NCBI RefSeq assembly: GCF_004341505.2
Contig: NZ_SLYP02000003.1
Coordinates: 124,001 to 188,000, forward strand
Origin: Sphingomonas sp. JUb134
Lineage (GTDB): Bacteria > Pseudomonadota > Alphaproteobacteria > Sphingomonadales > Sphingomonadaceae
DNA: 64,000 bases
Direction: 5' to 3'
A program made the translations under genes and the position numbers. The notes under the pieces were generated by a model. The model had not been told where the DNA came from. It did no database searches and saw only the letters and a list, made by a program, of their open reading frames with translations. Positions 50,847 through 59,980 of this stretch are shown in pieces (the first letter of the stretch is position 1; each line of letters opens with the position of its first letter).

Positions 50847-52027
50847 AGGCGACGCGGCGCGCTGTCCTGGCTGGCCTCGGCATCCTCGCCACCCCGGCGT
50901 TCGCGCTGGGGGGCCGCAACGACCTGCGCGCCGCGCTGGATGCGGCCGAGAAGGACGGCGACCCCGCGCACCTCGCGAGCTTCGATGCCAGGGCGCTCCC
51001 GCCGGGCCAGCGCCTCGACCTGCTCACCGCCCGCGCGGGGCTCGCGATCGACGCGAAACTCGCCACTGCCACCGGCGCCGAGCGCTACACCCTCCTCCTC
51101 CAGCAACGCAGCGGCACCAACGTCACCCCCGCCCGCACCCGCCGTCGCCTGACGCTCGAGCTCGACCGCCTCACCGCCCGCGCCGACCGCTTGTTCCGCG
51201 GCCTCGGCCGCACCCAGGGGTCGGTCGGCGAACGCTACCGCGCCCTCTTCGCCGACCCGCAATGGCACTATCCCGACAGCGACGCCGGCCGTGACCAGGC
51301 CGTCGCCGACATGAACCGCGTGCTCGACGCCGCCCGCGCGCGCGTGCCCGCCTTGCTCGGCCCCGTCCCGCCCTTCTGCCTCGACGTCACCGCCCGCCGC
51401 CTCTCAGCGGCCGAGCTCGCCGCCGGCCGCGGCGGCTATCGCGAACTGCCGACCCCGCAGAAGCCCGGCGCCTATGTCGTCGACCTCAAGGACATCGCCC
51501 GCCGCCCCAGCTGGAGCCTGAGGGGCGCCGTCCACCACGAGCTGCTCCCCGGCCACATGACGCAGATGCCGATGGAGGTGCTTGCCGACCCGCACCCGCT
51601 GCGCCGGCGCTACGCCCCCTCCTATGCCGAAGCCTGGGGGATGTATGCCGAACAGCTCGCCGCCGCCGATGGCGTCTACAAGGGCGACCCGCTCGGCGAA
51701 CTCGGCCACAGCCACTGGCTGCTGTTCCGCGTCACCCGCGGCCTCGCGGATCTGGGCATCCACCTCGACGGATGGAGCATCGACCAGGCCCGTGCACAAC
51801 TGATCGCCTGGCAGGGCGAGCCCGGCTATTTCGCCCCGTTCGAGATCGACCTGCCCCGCATCGCCAAGGAACCCGCTACCCGGGCCTCGGAGGCCATGGC
51901 CTGGCTGGATCTCGCCGACACCGCCGCTCGCGTACCGGCGGCGCGGCGGGTGATGTTCCACCAGGCCATGCTCCGCCACGGCCGCATGCGCACCGAAGTG
52001 TATGGTGACTGGAAGCGCCTGGCCTGA
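50843..52027 (+). CDS. DUF885-family metallohydrolase-like protein
   Basis: This 394-residue protein has a Tat-like leader (TRRAVLAGLGILATPAFA). The zinc-hydrolase signature is VHHELLPGHMTQ (HExxxGH), followed by EAWGMYAEQLA, the expected second-sphere glutamate motif. DUF885 proteins are usually near 600 residues; this one is shorter and lacks much of the N-terminal helical part. They are treated as peptidase-like, so its tight coupling (ATGA overlap) to a large exported carbohydrate-type protein is unusual. It may process or assist that protein, or act on another substrate. A BIME-like repeat follows the stop. Confidence 0.8.
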   Translation: MKATRRAVLAGLGILATPAFALGGRNDLRAALDAAEKDGDPAHLASFDARALPPGQRLDLLTARAGLAIDAKLATATGAERYTLLLQQRSGTNVTPARTRRRLTLELDRLTARADRLFRGLGRTQGSVGERYRALFADPQWHYPDSDAGRDQAVADMNRVLDAARARVPALLGPVPPFCLDVTARRLSAAELAAGRGGYRELPTPQKPGAYVVDLKDIARRPSWSLRGAVHHELLPGHMTQMPMEVLADPHPLRRRYAPSYAEAWGMYAEQLAAADGVYKGDPLGELGHSHWLLFRVTRGLADLGIHLDGWSIDQARAQLIAWQGEPGYFAPFEIDLPRIAKEPATRASEAMAWLDLADTAARVPAARRVMFHQAMLRHGRMRTEVYGDWKRLA

Positions 52028-52035
52028 ACCACTCC

Positions 52036-52137
52036 GTGCCCCGGCGAAGGTCGGGGCCCAGTAGGGAAGGCCCCGGAAGAACGCGCACCTATCGCCTCGG
52101 CACCGCAACTGGACCCCGGCCTCCGCCAGGGTACAAG
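52036..52137. repeat. BIME-like repeat, second copy
   Basis: GCCCCG-GCGAAGGT-CGGGGC (6-bp stem, 52040s) and CAACTGGACCCCGGCCTCCG...GGTACAAG (52106-52137) repeat the layout seen at 46781-46882. It lies between the convergent DUF885 and GH43 genes, where it can end both transcripts. Confidence 0.65.
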
Positions 52138-52202
52138 AAGAAGAGTCGCCCGCTTCTAGCCCTCACCGAGCTCCCGCGCCCGCCGGAACCCGGTTCCGTC
52201 CC

Positions 52203-53822
52203 CTACAACGCCCGGTACCGGAAGTCCCGGAACCGAGCCTCGCCCGCCCCGGCCGAATACAAGCCCGGCCGCAGCATCAGGAACCCGCCCCGCACATTAT
52301 GGTGGTACCCAGAGACCTCCATTCCGCGGTCGAAGCGCTTCCACGTCCGCCCGTTATCGCCGCTCAGGTGGATGGCCACGATGTGCTCCTTGTTCGCCAC
52401 CCGCATCCGCAGGCGCCGGCCATAGGGGTTCGCCGGCCGCCCGCGCTCGATGCCGTACTGGTGCGTCACGAACCGGGTCTCGTCGAAGCCCAGCCCGCAA
52501 TAGAGCTTGTCGTCATAGAACAGCACCAGGCCCGCGGTCCCGCCGGCTGCGATCTCGATCGTGCATTCGAACTGATACGCCCGGTCCCCCGCGATCAGCA
52601 TCAGCGGCGAGGAATCGCTCGGTGCCTTGCCGGTTGCCTTCAACACCAGCGTGCCATTCTCCACGCGCGCCCGAGCGGCCTCGTTCGGTCCGGGCTGAAA
52701 GAAGTTCCACTTCGCCCCCAGCTGCAGGGTCCGGAAGTCATCCGACAGCGGCTGCCCATGCGGCAGCGCCGCGCCGCCCCTGGGCTTGGCGATGGGCTGC
52801 GACAGGTCGCCGCCCTTCATCCGGAACCAGCCATCGGCGGTCCATTCGATCGGGTCCAGCAGCGCCTGCCGCCCCAGCGTCCAGAACCCGTTCTCGAACC
52901 CGTGGTACACCGACCACCAGCTCCCGTCCGGCGCCTCGACCAGGCTCGCATGGCCGCGCGACCACCAGCGTTCCGACACATCCTCGGTTCGCACCACTGG
53001 ATTGGCCGGATCATTCTCCCATGGCCCGTGGAGTGAGCGTGATCGTGCCACGATCACCATGTGCCCGGTGGGCGGTCCCGCCGTCCCGCCCACCGCGGTG
53101 ATCTGGTAATACCAGCCGCCGTGCCGCACGATCTTGGGCCCCTCGGGCGAGAAGCTCTCGACGTCCCACTCGTCCGGATAGCGCCAGGGGTCATAGACAT
53201 GCTCGACCTTGCCTATGGTCGACAGCCCGTCGTCCGACAGCCGGATGCGGTCGCCGCCCGACAGGAACAGCCAGCGTGACCCATCCTCGGCCACCGCATG
53301 GCACGGGTCGATATGCTCGTGCAGCCCCAGCGACTTCGGGTCGGACCACGGCCCGTCGATATGATCGGCCCAGCTGACATAGATGTCGTTCGGCGTGGCC
53401 TTCACCGGGATGTAGAGGAAATACCGCCCCTTGTGCCTTTCCAGGCTCACCGCCCACACCGATCCGATGTTGCGGTTGAGCGCGGCCTTGCGCGGCTGCC
53501 AGTTCACCAGGTCGCGGCTGTGCCAGATCGTCAGCCCCGGATAGCTGTCGAAGCTGGAGAACGTCATGTAATAGTCCCCTCCATCCTTCAGGATGGCCGG
53601 ATCGGGGTGGTCGCCGGCCAGCAGTGGGTTCAGGAACCGCCCGTCGCCCAGGTCCGCGATCCGCTGGTTGTCGAAGCCGCGCTTCCAGTCCCTCGCTGTG
53701 CCCGCCTTGCAAGCCTCAGGCGCCGCCGGCGTCCCCGCCGCCCGTGCGGGCGTTCCGCCCAGCATCGCCGCTGCACCCCCGGCAAACGCCGTCCCCAGCG
53801 CGTCGCGCCTGCTCAATCCCAT
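52203..53822 (-). CDS. Glycoside hydrolase family 43 protein, exported
   Basis: This 539-residue protein has a Tat-like leader (LSRRDALGTAFAGGAAAMLGG) and starts at 53822, preceded by GGAGAA. The GH43 five-bladed propeller (~65-350) is recognised by NPLLAGDHPDPAILKDGGDYY (catalytic base Asp), DLVNWQPR, IDPCHAVAEDGSRW (modulating Asp region) and ESFSPEGPKIVRHGG (acid Glu). The rest (~360-539) is a beta-sandwich of the type found in GH43 xylosidases and arabinosidases (DDFRTLQLGAKWNFFQPG). It likely removes arabinose or xylose from pectin or xylan side chains in the periplasm. It is the last gene of a minus-strand operon with an MFS transporter and a hydratase. Confidence 0.88.
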   Translation of the reverse strand: MGLSRRDALGTAFAGGAAAMLGGTPARAAGTPAAPEACKAGTARDWKRGFDNQRIADLGDGRFLNPLLAGDHPDPAILKDGGDYYMTFSSFDSYPGLTIWHSRDLVNWQPRKAALNRNIGSVWAVSLERHKGRYFLYIPVKATPNDIYVSWADHIDGPWSDPKSLGLHEHIDPCHAVAEDGSRWLFLSGGDRIRLSDDGLSTIGKVEHVYDPWRYPDEWDVESFSPEGPKIVRHGGWYYQITAVGGTAGPPTGHMVIVARSRSLHGPWENDPANPVVRTEDVSERWWSRGHASLVEAPDGSWWSVYHGFENGFWTLGRQALLDPIEWTADGWFRMKGGDLSQPIAKPRGGAALPHGQPLSDDFRTLQLGAKWNFFQPGPNEAARARVENGTLVLKATGKAPSDSSPLMLIAGDRAYQFECTIEIAAGGTAGLVLFYDDKLYCGLGFDETRFVTHQYGIERGRPANPYGRRLRMRVANKEHIVAIHLSGDNGRTWKRFDRGMEVSGYHHNVRGGFLMLRPGLYSAGAGEARFRDFRYRAL

Positions 53823-53884
53823 CGCACTTCTCCAGCTTGGGGGTGCAGCAGCGGGCGGCGTGCGTGCGCCGCCCGCGCCTGCCT

Positions 53885-55171
53885 TCAGACTTCCTGCGCG
53901 CGCACCAGCTTGGGCGACAGCAGGTGGACGCACAGCAGCGCCAGGAAATAGGCCGAGCCCGCCACCGCGAACAGCGGCACATAGCTGCCGATGCTGTCGA
54001 GGACATAGCCTGCGTACTTGGCCATCAGCATGCCGCCGATTGCGCCCACAGTGCCGCCGATGCCGACGACCGAACCCACCGCCGCACGCGGGAACAGGTC
54101 GGACGGGAGGGTGTAGAGGTTGGCCGAGAACGCCTGGTGCGCCGCGGTCGCAACGCCGATCACCAGCACCGCCAGCCACAGGTTGTCGATCGACTGGGCA
54201 AAGAACACCGGCACCACCGCGCAGGCGCAGATGAACATCGTCATCTTGCGCGCGTAGTTGACGCTCTTGCCCGCGTTGATGAACCGCCCCGACAACCAGC
54301 CGCCCGCGACGCTGCCCAGATCGGACAGCAGATAGATGGCGACCAGCGGCGGCCCGAAGCTCAGCAGGTCCAGGTCATAGCGTTCGCCCAGATAGCCCGG
54401 CAGCCAGAACAGGAAGAACCACCAGATCGGGTCGATGAAGAACTTGCCCAGCGCATAGGCCCAGGTTTCGCGCACGCGGATCAGCCGCTTCCACGGGATC
54501 GCCGTCACCGGATCGGCGGGATCCTGCTCGATCCAGGCGCGCTCCTCGTTGGTTACCTTGGGATGCTCGCTGGGGCGTCGATACATCATCAGCCAGGCGA
54601 CCAGCCACAGCAGGCTGACCAAGCCGGTGATGATGAACGCCGCACGCCAGCCATAGGTGACGGTGATGATCGGAACCACCAGCGGCGTGATGATCGCGCC
54701 GACGTTGGCGCCGGCGTTGAACACGCCGATCGCCAGTGCCCGTTCGCGCGCCGGGAACCACTCGGTGACCGCCTTGATGCTCGCGGGGAAATTGCCAGAT
54801 TCGCCTAAACCCAGGCCGAAGCGTGCCATGGCGAACTGGGTGACGCTGTACGCGCCGCCATGGGCGATGTGTGCGATCTGCCAGATGACGAAGGCGATGG
54901 CATAGCCGAAGCGCGCGCCGATCACGTCCATGATCCGGCCGAAGCCGAGGTAGCCGATCGCATAGGCGAACTGGAAAAAGAAGATGACGTCGGCGAAGTC
55001 GGTCTCGCTCCAGCCGAGGTCCGCCGACAGCGTCGGCTTGAGCACGCCGATCATCTGCCGATCGACGTAGTTGATCACCGTCGCCGTAAACAGGAGCGCG
55101 ACGATCCCCCAACGATAGCGACCCGCCCGCGCTACCGCGCCTGCAATCGGATCAGCCCGTCCGTTCTCCAT
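53885..55171 (-). CDS. MFS transporter, hexuronate (ExuT-like) type (2)
   Basis: This 428-residue protein has about 12 membrane helices, with NYVDRQMIGVLKPTLSADLGWSE in helix 1 and RFGLGLGESGNFPASIKAVTEWFP in helix 4. These are the same ACS-branch landmarks as the transporter at 33797. It probably brings hexuronates or their short oligomers across the inner membrane. Its start lies inside the end of the hydratase gene (20-bp overlap) with GGAG upstream, so they are coupled, and GH43 follows. Confidence 0.9.
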   Translation of the reverse strand: MENGRADPIAGAVARAGRYRWGIVALLFTATVINYVDRQMIGVLKPTLSADLGWSETDFADVIFFFQFAYAIGYLGFGRIMDVIGARFGYAIAFVIWQIAHIAHGGAYSVTQFAMARFGLGLGESGNFPASIKAVTEWFPARERALAIGVFNAGANVGAIITPLVVPIITVTYGWRAAFIITGLVSLLWLVAWLMMYRRPSEHPKVTNEERAWIEQDPADPVTAIPWKRLIRVRETWAYALGKFFIDPIWWFFLFWLPGYLGERYDLDLLSFGPPLVAIYLLSDLGSVAGGWLSGRFINAGKSVNYARKMTMFICACAVVPVFFAQSIDNLWLAVLVIGVATAAHQAFSANLYTLPSDLFPRAAVGSVVGIGGTVGAIGGMLMAKYAGYVLDSIGSYVPLFAVAGSAYFLALLCVHLLSPKLVRAQEV

Positions 55172-55982
55172 GCTTCGTCTCCGACATACTCTCCTGCCGG
55201 GCGGCGGCCTCTATCGTGCCGCTCACCCGAAGTGTTCCAAACCGCGCCTCGACCCGCGCCCCGACCGCCACCTGGTGGACGCCGGTCACCGCGCCTGATG
55301 AGACCCATTGCCCCGGCTCCAGCGTCCGGCCGCGCGCAGCCAGACTCTCGACCAGGAACGCGACGGCGCCGAACGGGCCATCGAGCATGGTGCGCGCGCT
55401 CGCCTCACCGACGCAGGTGCCGTCGACGAAGGTCGCAACCTGCCAGTCCTCAAAGGCCCGGCTCGACCAGTCCGCCACCGGCGCGCCGATCAGCAATGCG
55501 TTATGATTGCCGAAGTCGCTGATCGTGACCAGCGGTCCGTCCGCATTAATCCCCGCATAGGGCGAACTCGCGATCTCGAACCCGACATGCACCGCGTCGA
55601 CCAGCTCGACGACTTCCTCCAGTGAGATCCGCTGCGTACCCGGGCGTGGCGAACGGCCGATGCGCAGCAGATATTCGGCTTCCACCGCGGCAAAGCCGCC
55701 CGCGATCACCGGCAGCGCCACCGGATCGTCGCCGGCGTTCTGGATCTGGTCGGCAAAGATCGGCCCAGCGAGCCGCGGCACGCCCAACGTGTCGCTGTGG
55801 GGCGCCGGCACGCGGCCCACCTTCCACCCGGCGACGGCACCGCCACGCAAGGAGATCGCATGGTCCTGCACGCCATAGGCCGTGGTTAGCGAGGTCGGAC
55901 GCGCGCCCGGATAGGTGGGAAGCGCCGCACCCACACGCCGAGCCTCCACAAAGGCCCGTGCGATCGCCTCTTCCCCGCTCAT
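55152..55982 (-). CDS. 2-keto-4-pentenoate hydratase / FAA-hydrolase-fold protein (2)
   Basis: This 276-residue paralogue of the protein at 45958 shares GWKVGRVPAPHSD, AGPIFADQI, AAVEAEYLLRIG, ELVDAVHVGFEIASSP and the C-terminal WVSSGAVTGVHQVAVGARVEARF block. The presence of two copies in one locus suggests either two related substrates or separate induction. It is the first gene of the minus-strand operon with an ExuT-like transporter and GH43, and has a TGACACCGGTTTCC site about 40 bp upstream of its start. Its substrate is unknown. Confidence 0.85.
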   Translation of the reverse strand: MSGEEAIARAFVEARRVGAALPTYPGARPTSLTTAYGVQDHAISLRGGAVAGWKVGRVPAPHSDTLGVPRLAGPIFADQIQNAGDDPVALPVIAGGFAAVEAEYLLRIGRSPRPGTQRISLEEVVELVDAVHVGFEIASSPYAGINADGPLVTISDFGNHNALLIGAPVADWSSRAFEDWQVATFVDGTCVGEASARTMLDGPFGAVAFLVESLAARGRTLEPGQWVSSGAVTGVHQVAVGARVEARFGTLRVSGTIEAAARQESMSETKHGERTG

Positions 55983-56020
55983 CGACAGAACATCCTCAGC
56001 ATTTCGCAGGCATGGCTATT

Positions 56021-56034
56021 GGAAACCGGTGTCA
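56021..56034 (-). promoter_or_regulatory. Candidate operator before the hydratase-ExuT-GH43 operon
   Basis: Read on the minus strand this is TGACACCGGTTTCC, sharing TGACACCGGTT with both sites before TonB receptor 2. It lies 39 bp upstream of the start codon. Confidence 0.55.
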
Positions 56035-56132
56035 GGAGCAAGGTAGTTTATGCGCTTGCGGCTCAAGGCGGACTCAGAATCTCTTCAGAGACAGCCGGCC
56101 GCGTTGCGTTCGGAAGCGCAGAGGCAGGCCAA

Positions 56133-56146
56133 GATAGCGTTACCAA
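56133..56146 (+). promoter_or_regulatory. Possible LacI-type operator before the GH3 gene
   Basis: GATAGCGTTACCAA is a partial dyad around a central CG. It resembles the LacI-family xylose operator form known from Caulobacter (TGGTAGCGCTAACA) when read on the other strand. One site only, so weak. Confidence 0.3.
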
Positions 56147-56212
56147 TTTCGTTGACCGCCTCCCGTCGATGTGCACAGTTTGATCCAAACAGAAAAACTG
56201 GGGAGGTGTCGC

Positions 56213-58834
56213 GTGGCTCGCACGTTGCTGATGGGACTTCTATTGCTGTCGTCGGTTGCGCCAATCAGCGTGGCCACCGCGCAGTCCGCGCCTTCGGAGC
56301 TCCGCTATCGGAATCCGCAGCTGCCCCCTGCCGAACGCGCCCGCGATCTCGTCTCCAGGATGAGCCTTGAGGAAAAGGCGCTCCAACTCGGCCACGACGC
56401 GCCTGCTTTGCCCCGACTGGGCATCCCCAAGTACAACTGGTGGAACGAGGGGCTGCATGGCGTGGCGCGCGCCGGCATCGCAACGGTGTTTCCGCAAGCC
56501 ATCGGCATGGCGGCGACATGGGACGTCGATCGGATGCGGGATACCGCCGACGTGATCTCTACCGAGTTCCGCGCCAAATATCTCGAGCGGCGCCATCCCG
56601 ATGGCGGGAGCGACTTCTATCGCGGGCTTACCGTGTGGTCCCCCAACCTCAACATCTTCCGTGATCCGCGCTGGGGACGCGGGCAGGAGACCTACGGCGA
56701 GGATCCCTATCTGACGGGCCAGATCGGCACCGCCTTCATCCGAGGCCTGCAGGGGGACGATCTGAAGTACTTCAAGACGATCGCTACCTCGAAGCATTTC
56801 GCGGTCCATTCCGGCCCGGAAAGCAACCGCCACCGCGAAGACGTGTACCCGAGCCTCCACGATCTGGAGGACACCTATCTGCCGGCGTTTCGCACCACGG
56901 TGACGGAGGGCAAGGTCGCTTCCATCATGTGCGTGTACAATGCGGTCTGGGGCGTGCCGGGCTGTGCCAACGCGGTGCTGCAGCAACAGTATCTGCGTCG
57001 CGACTGGGGCTTTCAGGGCTATGTGGTCTCCGACTGCGGGGCAGCGGCGAACATCTATCGCAAGGACGCGCTGCACTACACCAACACCGCTCCGGAAGGT
57101 GTCGCAGCCGGCTTCGAGAACGGCATGGACCTGATCTGCGGCGACTATCGCAACGGCATGACGACCGATCCGGAGAACATCGTCGCGGCCGTCAGGGCGG
57201 GGCATATGAGCGAGGCGACCGTGGATCGGTCGCTCCAGCGCCTGTTCGAGGCGCGCATCCGGCTCGGCCTGTTCGACCCGCAGCTGCCGTTCCCGGCCAT
57301 CACGGCGAAGGACTACGACACGCCCGCGCATCGCGCCAAGTCGCGCGAGATGGCCGAGGCGTCGATGGTGCTGCTGAAGAACCAGGGCAACCTGCTGCCG
57401 TTCAAGAGCGCGCCGCGCACGATCGCCGTCATCGGGCCCAACGCCGACAGCTTCGATACGCTGGTGGGCAATTACTACGGCACGCCGTCCCGGCCGGTGA
57501 CGGTGCTCGACGGCATCCGCGCGCGCTATCCCAACGCGCGGATCCTCCATGCGCAGGGCGTCGGCCTCATTGGGCCGGCAGAAGCGCCGGTGCCGGACAC
57601 GGCTTTCCGGGGGCTCCGAGTCCAGCATTACGCCAACCGCGACTTGCAGGGGGCGCCGAACGCCACGGAAGCCGCGACCAACGCACGGGTGGAGTGGAGC
57701 GGCGACCGCGAAAGCTCCGCACGCTGGACGGGCACGCTGGTGGCCCCGGAAACCGGCGAGTATCGCTTCCGCTTCTCCAGCGAGAACGGCTACCGCGTCT
57801 GGATCGACAACAAGCTGGTCGTGGACGAGTGGGGCGTGGGCGACGCGCCCTCGATCCTCTCGGGATCCATCCGCCTGAAGCGGGGCAAGAGCTACGCCGT
57901 CCGTATCGAGGGTTTCCAGCGCGGCGCGCGCGGCCAGCAGCAGCTTCTCTGGAGCCTGCCGAGCGCCAATGGCGACGATGCGGTCGCAGCCGCAAGCCAA
58001 GCTGACGTCGTCATCTTCGCAGGCGGCCTTTCCGCCCGCATCGAGGGCGAGGAGATGAAGGTTCAGGCGAAAGGCTTCGCCGGCGGTGATCGCACCAGCC
58101 TCGACCTGCCCGAGCCCCAGCAAAAGCTGCTCGAACGGGTCCATGCCACCGGCAAGCCCGTCGTCCTGGTGCTGATGAACGGATCGGCGCTGAGCGTGAA
58201 CTGGGCCGACAAGAACATCCCGGCAATCGTCGAGGCCTGGTATCCAGGTGGCGAGGGCGGCCATGCCCTCGCCGGCCTTCTCGCCGGAGACTATAGCCCG
58301 GCCGGACGCCTCCCGGTCACCTTCTACAAGTCCGCCGACGATCTGCCCGCGTTTGACGATTACGCGATGAAGGGGCGGACCTACCGCTATTTCGACGGGG
58401 AGGTTCTCTACCCCTTCGGCCACGGCCTTTCCTACACCGACTTCGCCTATCGGAATGCGCGCGTCAGCGACAAGACGATCCAGGCGGATGGCTCGGTGAC
58501 GGTGTCGGTGGATGTCACCAACGCGGGCGGCATGGACGGCGACGAGGTCGTCCAACTGTACGTCGCGCATCCCGGCAAGGACGGCGCTGCCATCCGCACG
58601 TTGCAGGGCTTCGAAAGGGTGCACCTGAAGAAGGGCGAGACGCGCACGGTTCGCTTCGCGCTGAAGGACCGACAGCTCAGCTACGTGGACCCGCAGGGCC
58701 GCCGTCGCATTTCCACCGGCCAGGTCGACCTCTGGGTTGGTGGCGGCCAGCCGGCATCGTGGCCGGGGCACACCCCGGCGGCCGGAGCAGCCGCTTCATT
58801 CGCGATCTCTGGCGAGAAGCTGCTGCCGCGCTGA
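56213..58834 (+). CDS. Glycoside hydrolase family 3 protein with PA14 insert
   Basis: This 873-residue enzyme has a GTG start 6 bp after GGGGAGG, and a signal peptide (TLLMGLLLLSSVAPISVATAQ). The GH3 N-terminal barrel (~35-340) has KHFAVHSGPESNR and the nucleophile region GYVVSDCGAAANIY. The second domain is VLLKNQGNLLPF onward, interrupted by a PA14 domain (~470-600, GTLVAPETGEYRFRFSSENGYRVWIDNKLV), and a fibronectin-III-like domain closes the protein (VDVTNAGGMDGDEVVQLYV). This layout is found in beta-glucosidases and beta-xylosidases acting on plant cell-wall oligosaccharides. Which sugar is released cannot be decided. A LacI gene follows on the same strand. Confidence 0.92.
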   Translation: MARTLLMGLLLLSSVAPISVATAQSAPSELRYRNPQLPPAERARDLVSRMSLEEKALQLGHDAPALPRLGIPKYNWWNEGLHGVARAGIATVFPQAIGMAATWDVDRMRDTADVISTEFRAKYLERRHPDGGSDFYRGLTVWSPNLNIFRDPRWGRGQETYGEDPYLTGQIGTAFIRGLQGDDLKYFKTIATSKHFAVHSGPESNRHREDVYPSLHDLEDTYLPAFRTTVTEGKVASIMCVYNAVWGVPGCANAVLQQQYLRRDWGFQGYVVSDCGAAANIYRKDALHYTNTAPEGVAAGFENGMDLICGDYRNGMTTDPENIVAAVRAGHMSEATVDRSLQRLFEARIRLGLFDPQLPFPAITAKDYDTPAHRAKSREMAEASMVLLKNQGNLLPFKSAPRTIAVIGPNADSFDTLVGNYYGTPSRPVTVLDGIRARYPNARILHAQGVGLIGPAEAPVPDTAFRGLRVQHYANRDLQGAPNATEAATNARVEWSGDRESSARWTGTLVAPETGEYRFRFSSENGYRVWIDNKLVVDEWGVGDAPSILSGSIRLKRGKSYAVRIEGFQRGARGQQQLLWSLPSANGDDAVAAASQADVVIFAGGLSARIEGEEMKVQAKGFAGGDRTSLDLPEPQQKLLERVHATGKPVVLVLMNGSALSVNWADKNIPAIVEAWYPGGEGGHALAGLLAGDYSPAGRLPVTFYKSADDLPAFDDYAMKGRTYRYFDGEVLYPFGHGLSYTDFAYRNARVSDKTIQADGSVTVSVDVTNAGGMDGDEVVQLYVAHPGKDGAAIRTLQGFERVHLKKGETRTVRFALKDRQLSYVDPQGRRRISTGQVDLWVGGGQPASWPGHTPAAGAAASFAISGEKLLPR

Positions 58835-58954
58835 AACATTGCCAGTGGCTCCGATCACGCCGCTGCCGGTTCGGATCATCGGACGCGCCCCTGCCGCAGG
58901 GGTGCGTCCAAATGCCGCTGGCAAACAACTTCGCTCGGTCGCTATGGATGCGCC

Positions 58955-59977
58955 ATGACCAAGGCCTCCCAGCCCACCATCAACGACGTCGCGCGTCTCG
59001 CCGGCGTTTCGAAGAAGACGGTCAGCCGCGTCATCAACAACAGCGACCTTCTGAACGAGGACACGCGCAAGCGCGTCGAGCAGGTGATCGCCGAGCTGGG
59101 TTATACGCCCAATCCGCAGGCGCGTGCGCTGGCGCTGCGCCGCAATTTCGTGATCGCGCTGATCCACGACAATCCCAATGCGCAGATGGTGCTGGGCGTG
59201 CAGCACGGACTTCTGGAGGTGCTGCGCGACACCGAATTCGAGCTGCTGGTCCACCCCGTCGATCGCGGTGACCCGGAGATGCTGGGTGAAATCCGCCGCT
59301 TCCTTGAACGCCAGCGCCCCTATGGCGTGATGCTGTTGCCGCCGATTTCCGAGAACGACCAGCTCGCCGGTCTCTGCGCGTCCATCGGCTGCCGCTATGT
59401 CCGCATGGGATCGGCCCCATTCGATGTGCCGGAGCGCATGGTCGCCTCCAACGACCGCGAAACGGTCCGCCACGCGATCGGCCATCTGATCGAGGCGGGT
59501 CACCGCCACATCTGCGTCATCGCGGGTCCCCGCGGCTTCCGCTCCGCGCTCGAACGCCAATCTGGCTACGAGGAAGCGATGAAGGCTGCCGGACTGCCGT
59601 TCGACCGCACCTGGATCGCACCCGGCGACTATACCTTCGATTCCGGCATGCGCGCGACTGAGCGGCTGCTCGACCTCTCGCCCCGCCCCACCGCGATCTT
59701 TTCCTCCAACGACGAGATGGCGGCGGGCGCCATCCATGTTGCCCGGCAGCGCGGGCTGGAGATTCCGGCCGACCTGTCGATCATCGGCTTCGACGACACC
59801 ACCATCGCGTCGCACCTCTGGCCCCCGCTCACCACCGTGCGCTGGCCGATCGAGACCATGGCGCGGGCGGCCGCGCTCAAGCTCATCGGCAACAGTGTCG
59901 GTGACGAGGACGGCGAGCACGCGCTGTTCCTGTCGACGCTGATCCGGCGCGCCTCGGTCGCGGCACCGTCCACCTAA
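58955..59977 (+). CDS. LacI-family transcriptional regulator
   Basis: This 340-residue regulator has an N-terminal LacI helix-turn-helix and hinge (TINDVARLAGVSKKTVSRVINN..., LGYTPNPQARALALRRN) and a periplasmic-binding-type ligand domain (~65-335; VIALIHDNPNAQ, RPTAIFSSNDEMAAGAI, IIGFDDTTIASHLWPPLTTVRWP). It lies between GH3 and uxaC. LacI proteins bind even palindromes with a central CG. The TGACACCGGT sites found through this locus have that shape, so it is the best candidate regulator for them; this is inference. A hairpin after its stop may end its transcript. Confidence 0.92.
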   Translation: MTKASQPTINDVARLAGVSKKTVSRVINNSDLLNEDTRKRVEQVIAELGYTPNPQARALALRRNFVIALIHDNPNAQMVLGVQHGLLEVLRDTEFELLVHPVDRGDPEMLGEIRRFLERQRPYGVMLLPPISENDQLAGLCASIGCRYVRMGSAPFDVPERMVASNDRETVRHAIGHLIEAGHRHICVIAGPRGFRSALERQSGYEEAMKAAGLPFDRTWIAPGDYTFDSGMRATERLLDLSPRPTAIFSSNDEMAAGAIHVARQRGLEIPADLSIIGFDDTTIASHLWPPLTTVRWPIETMARAAALKLIGNSVGDEDGEHALFLSTLIRRASVAAPST

Positions 59978-59980
59978 AGA

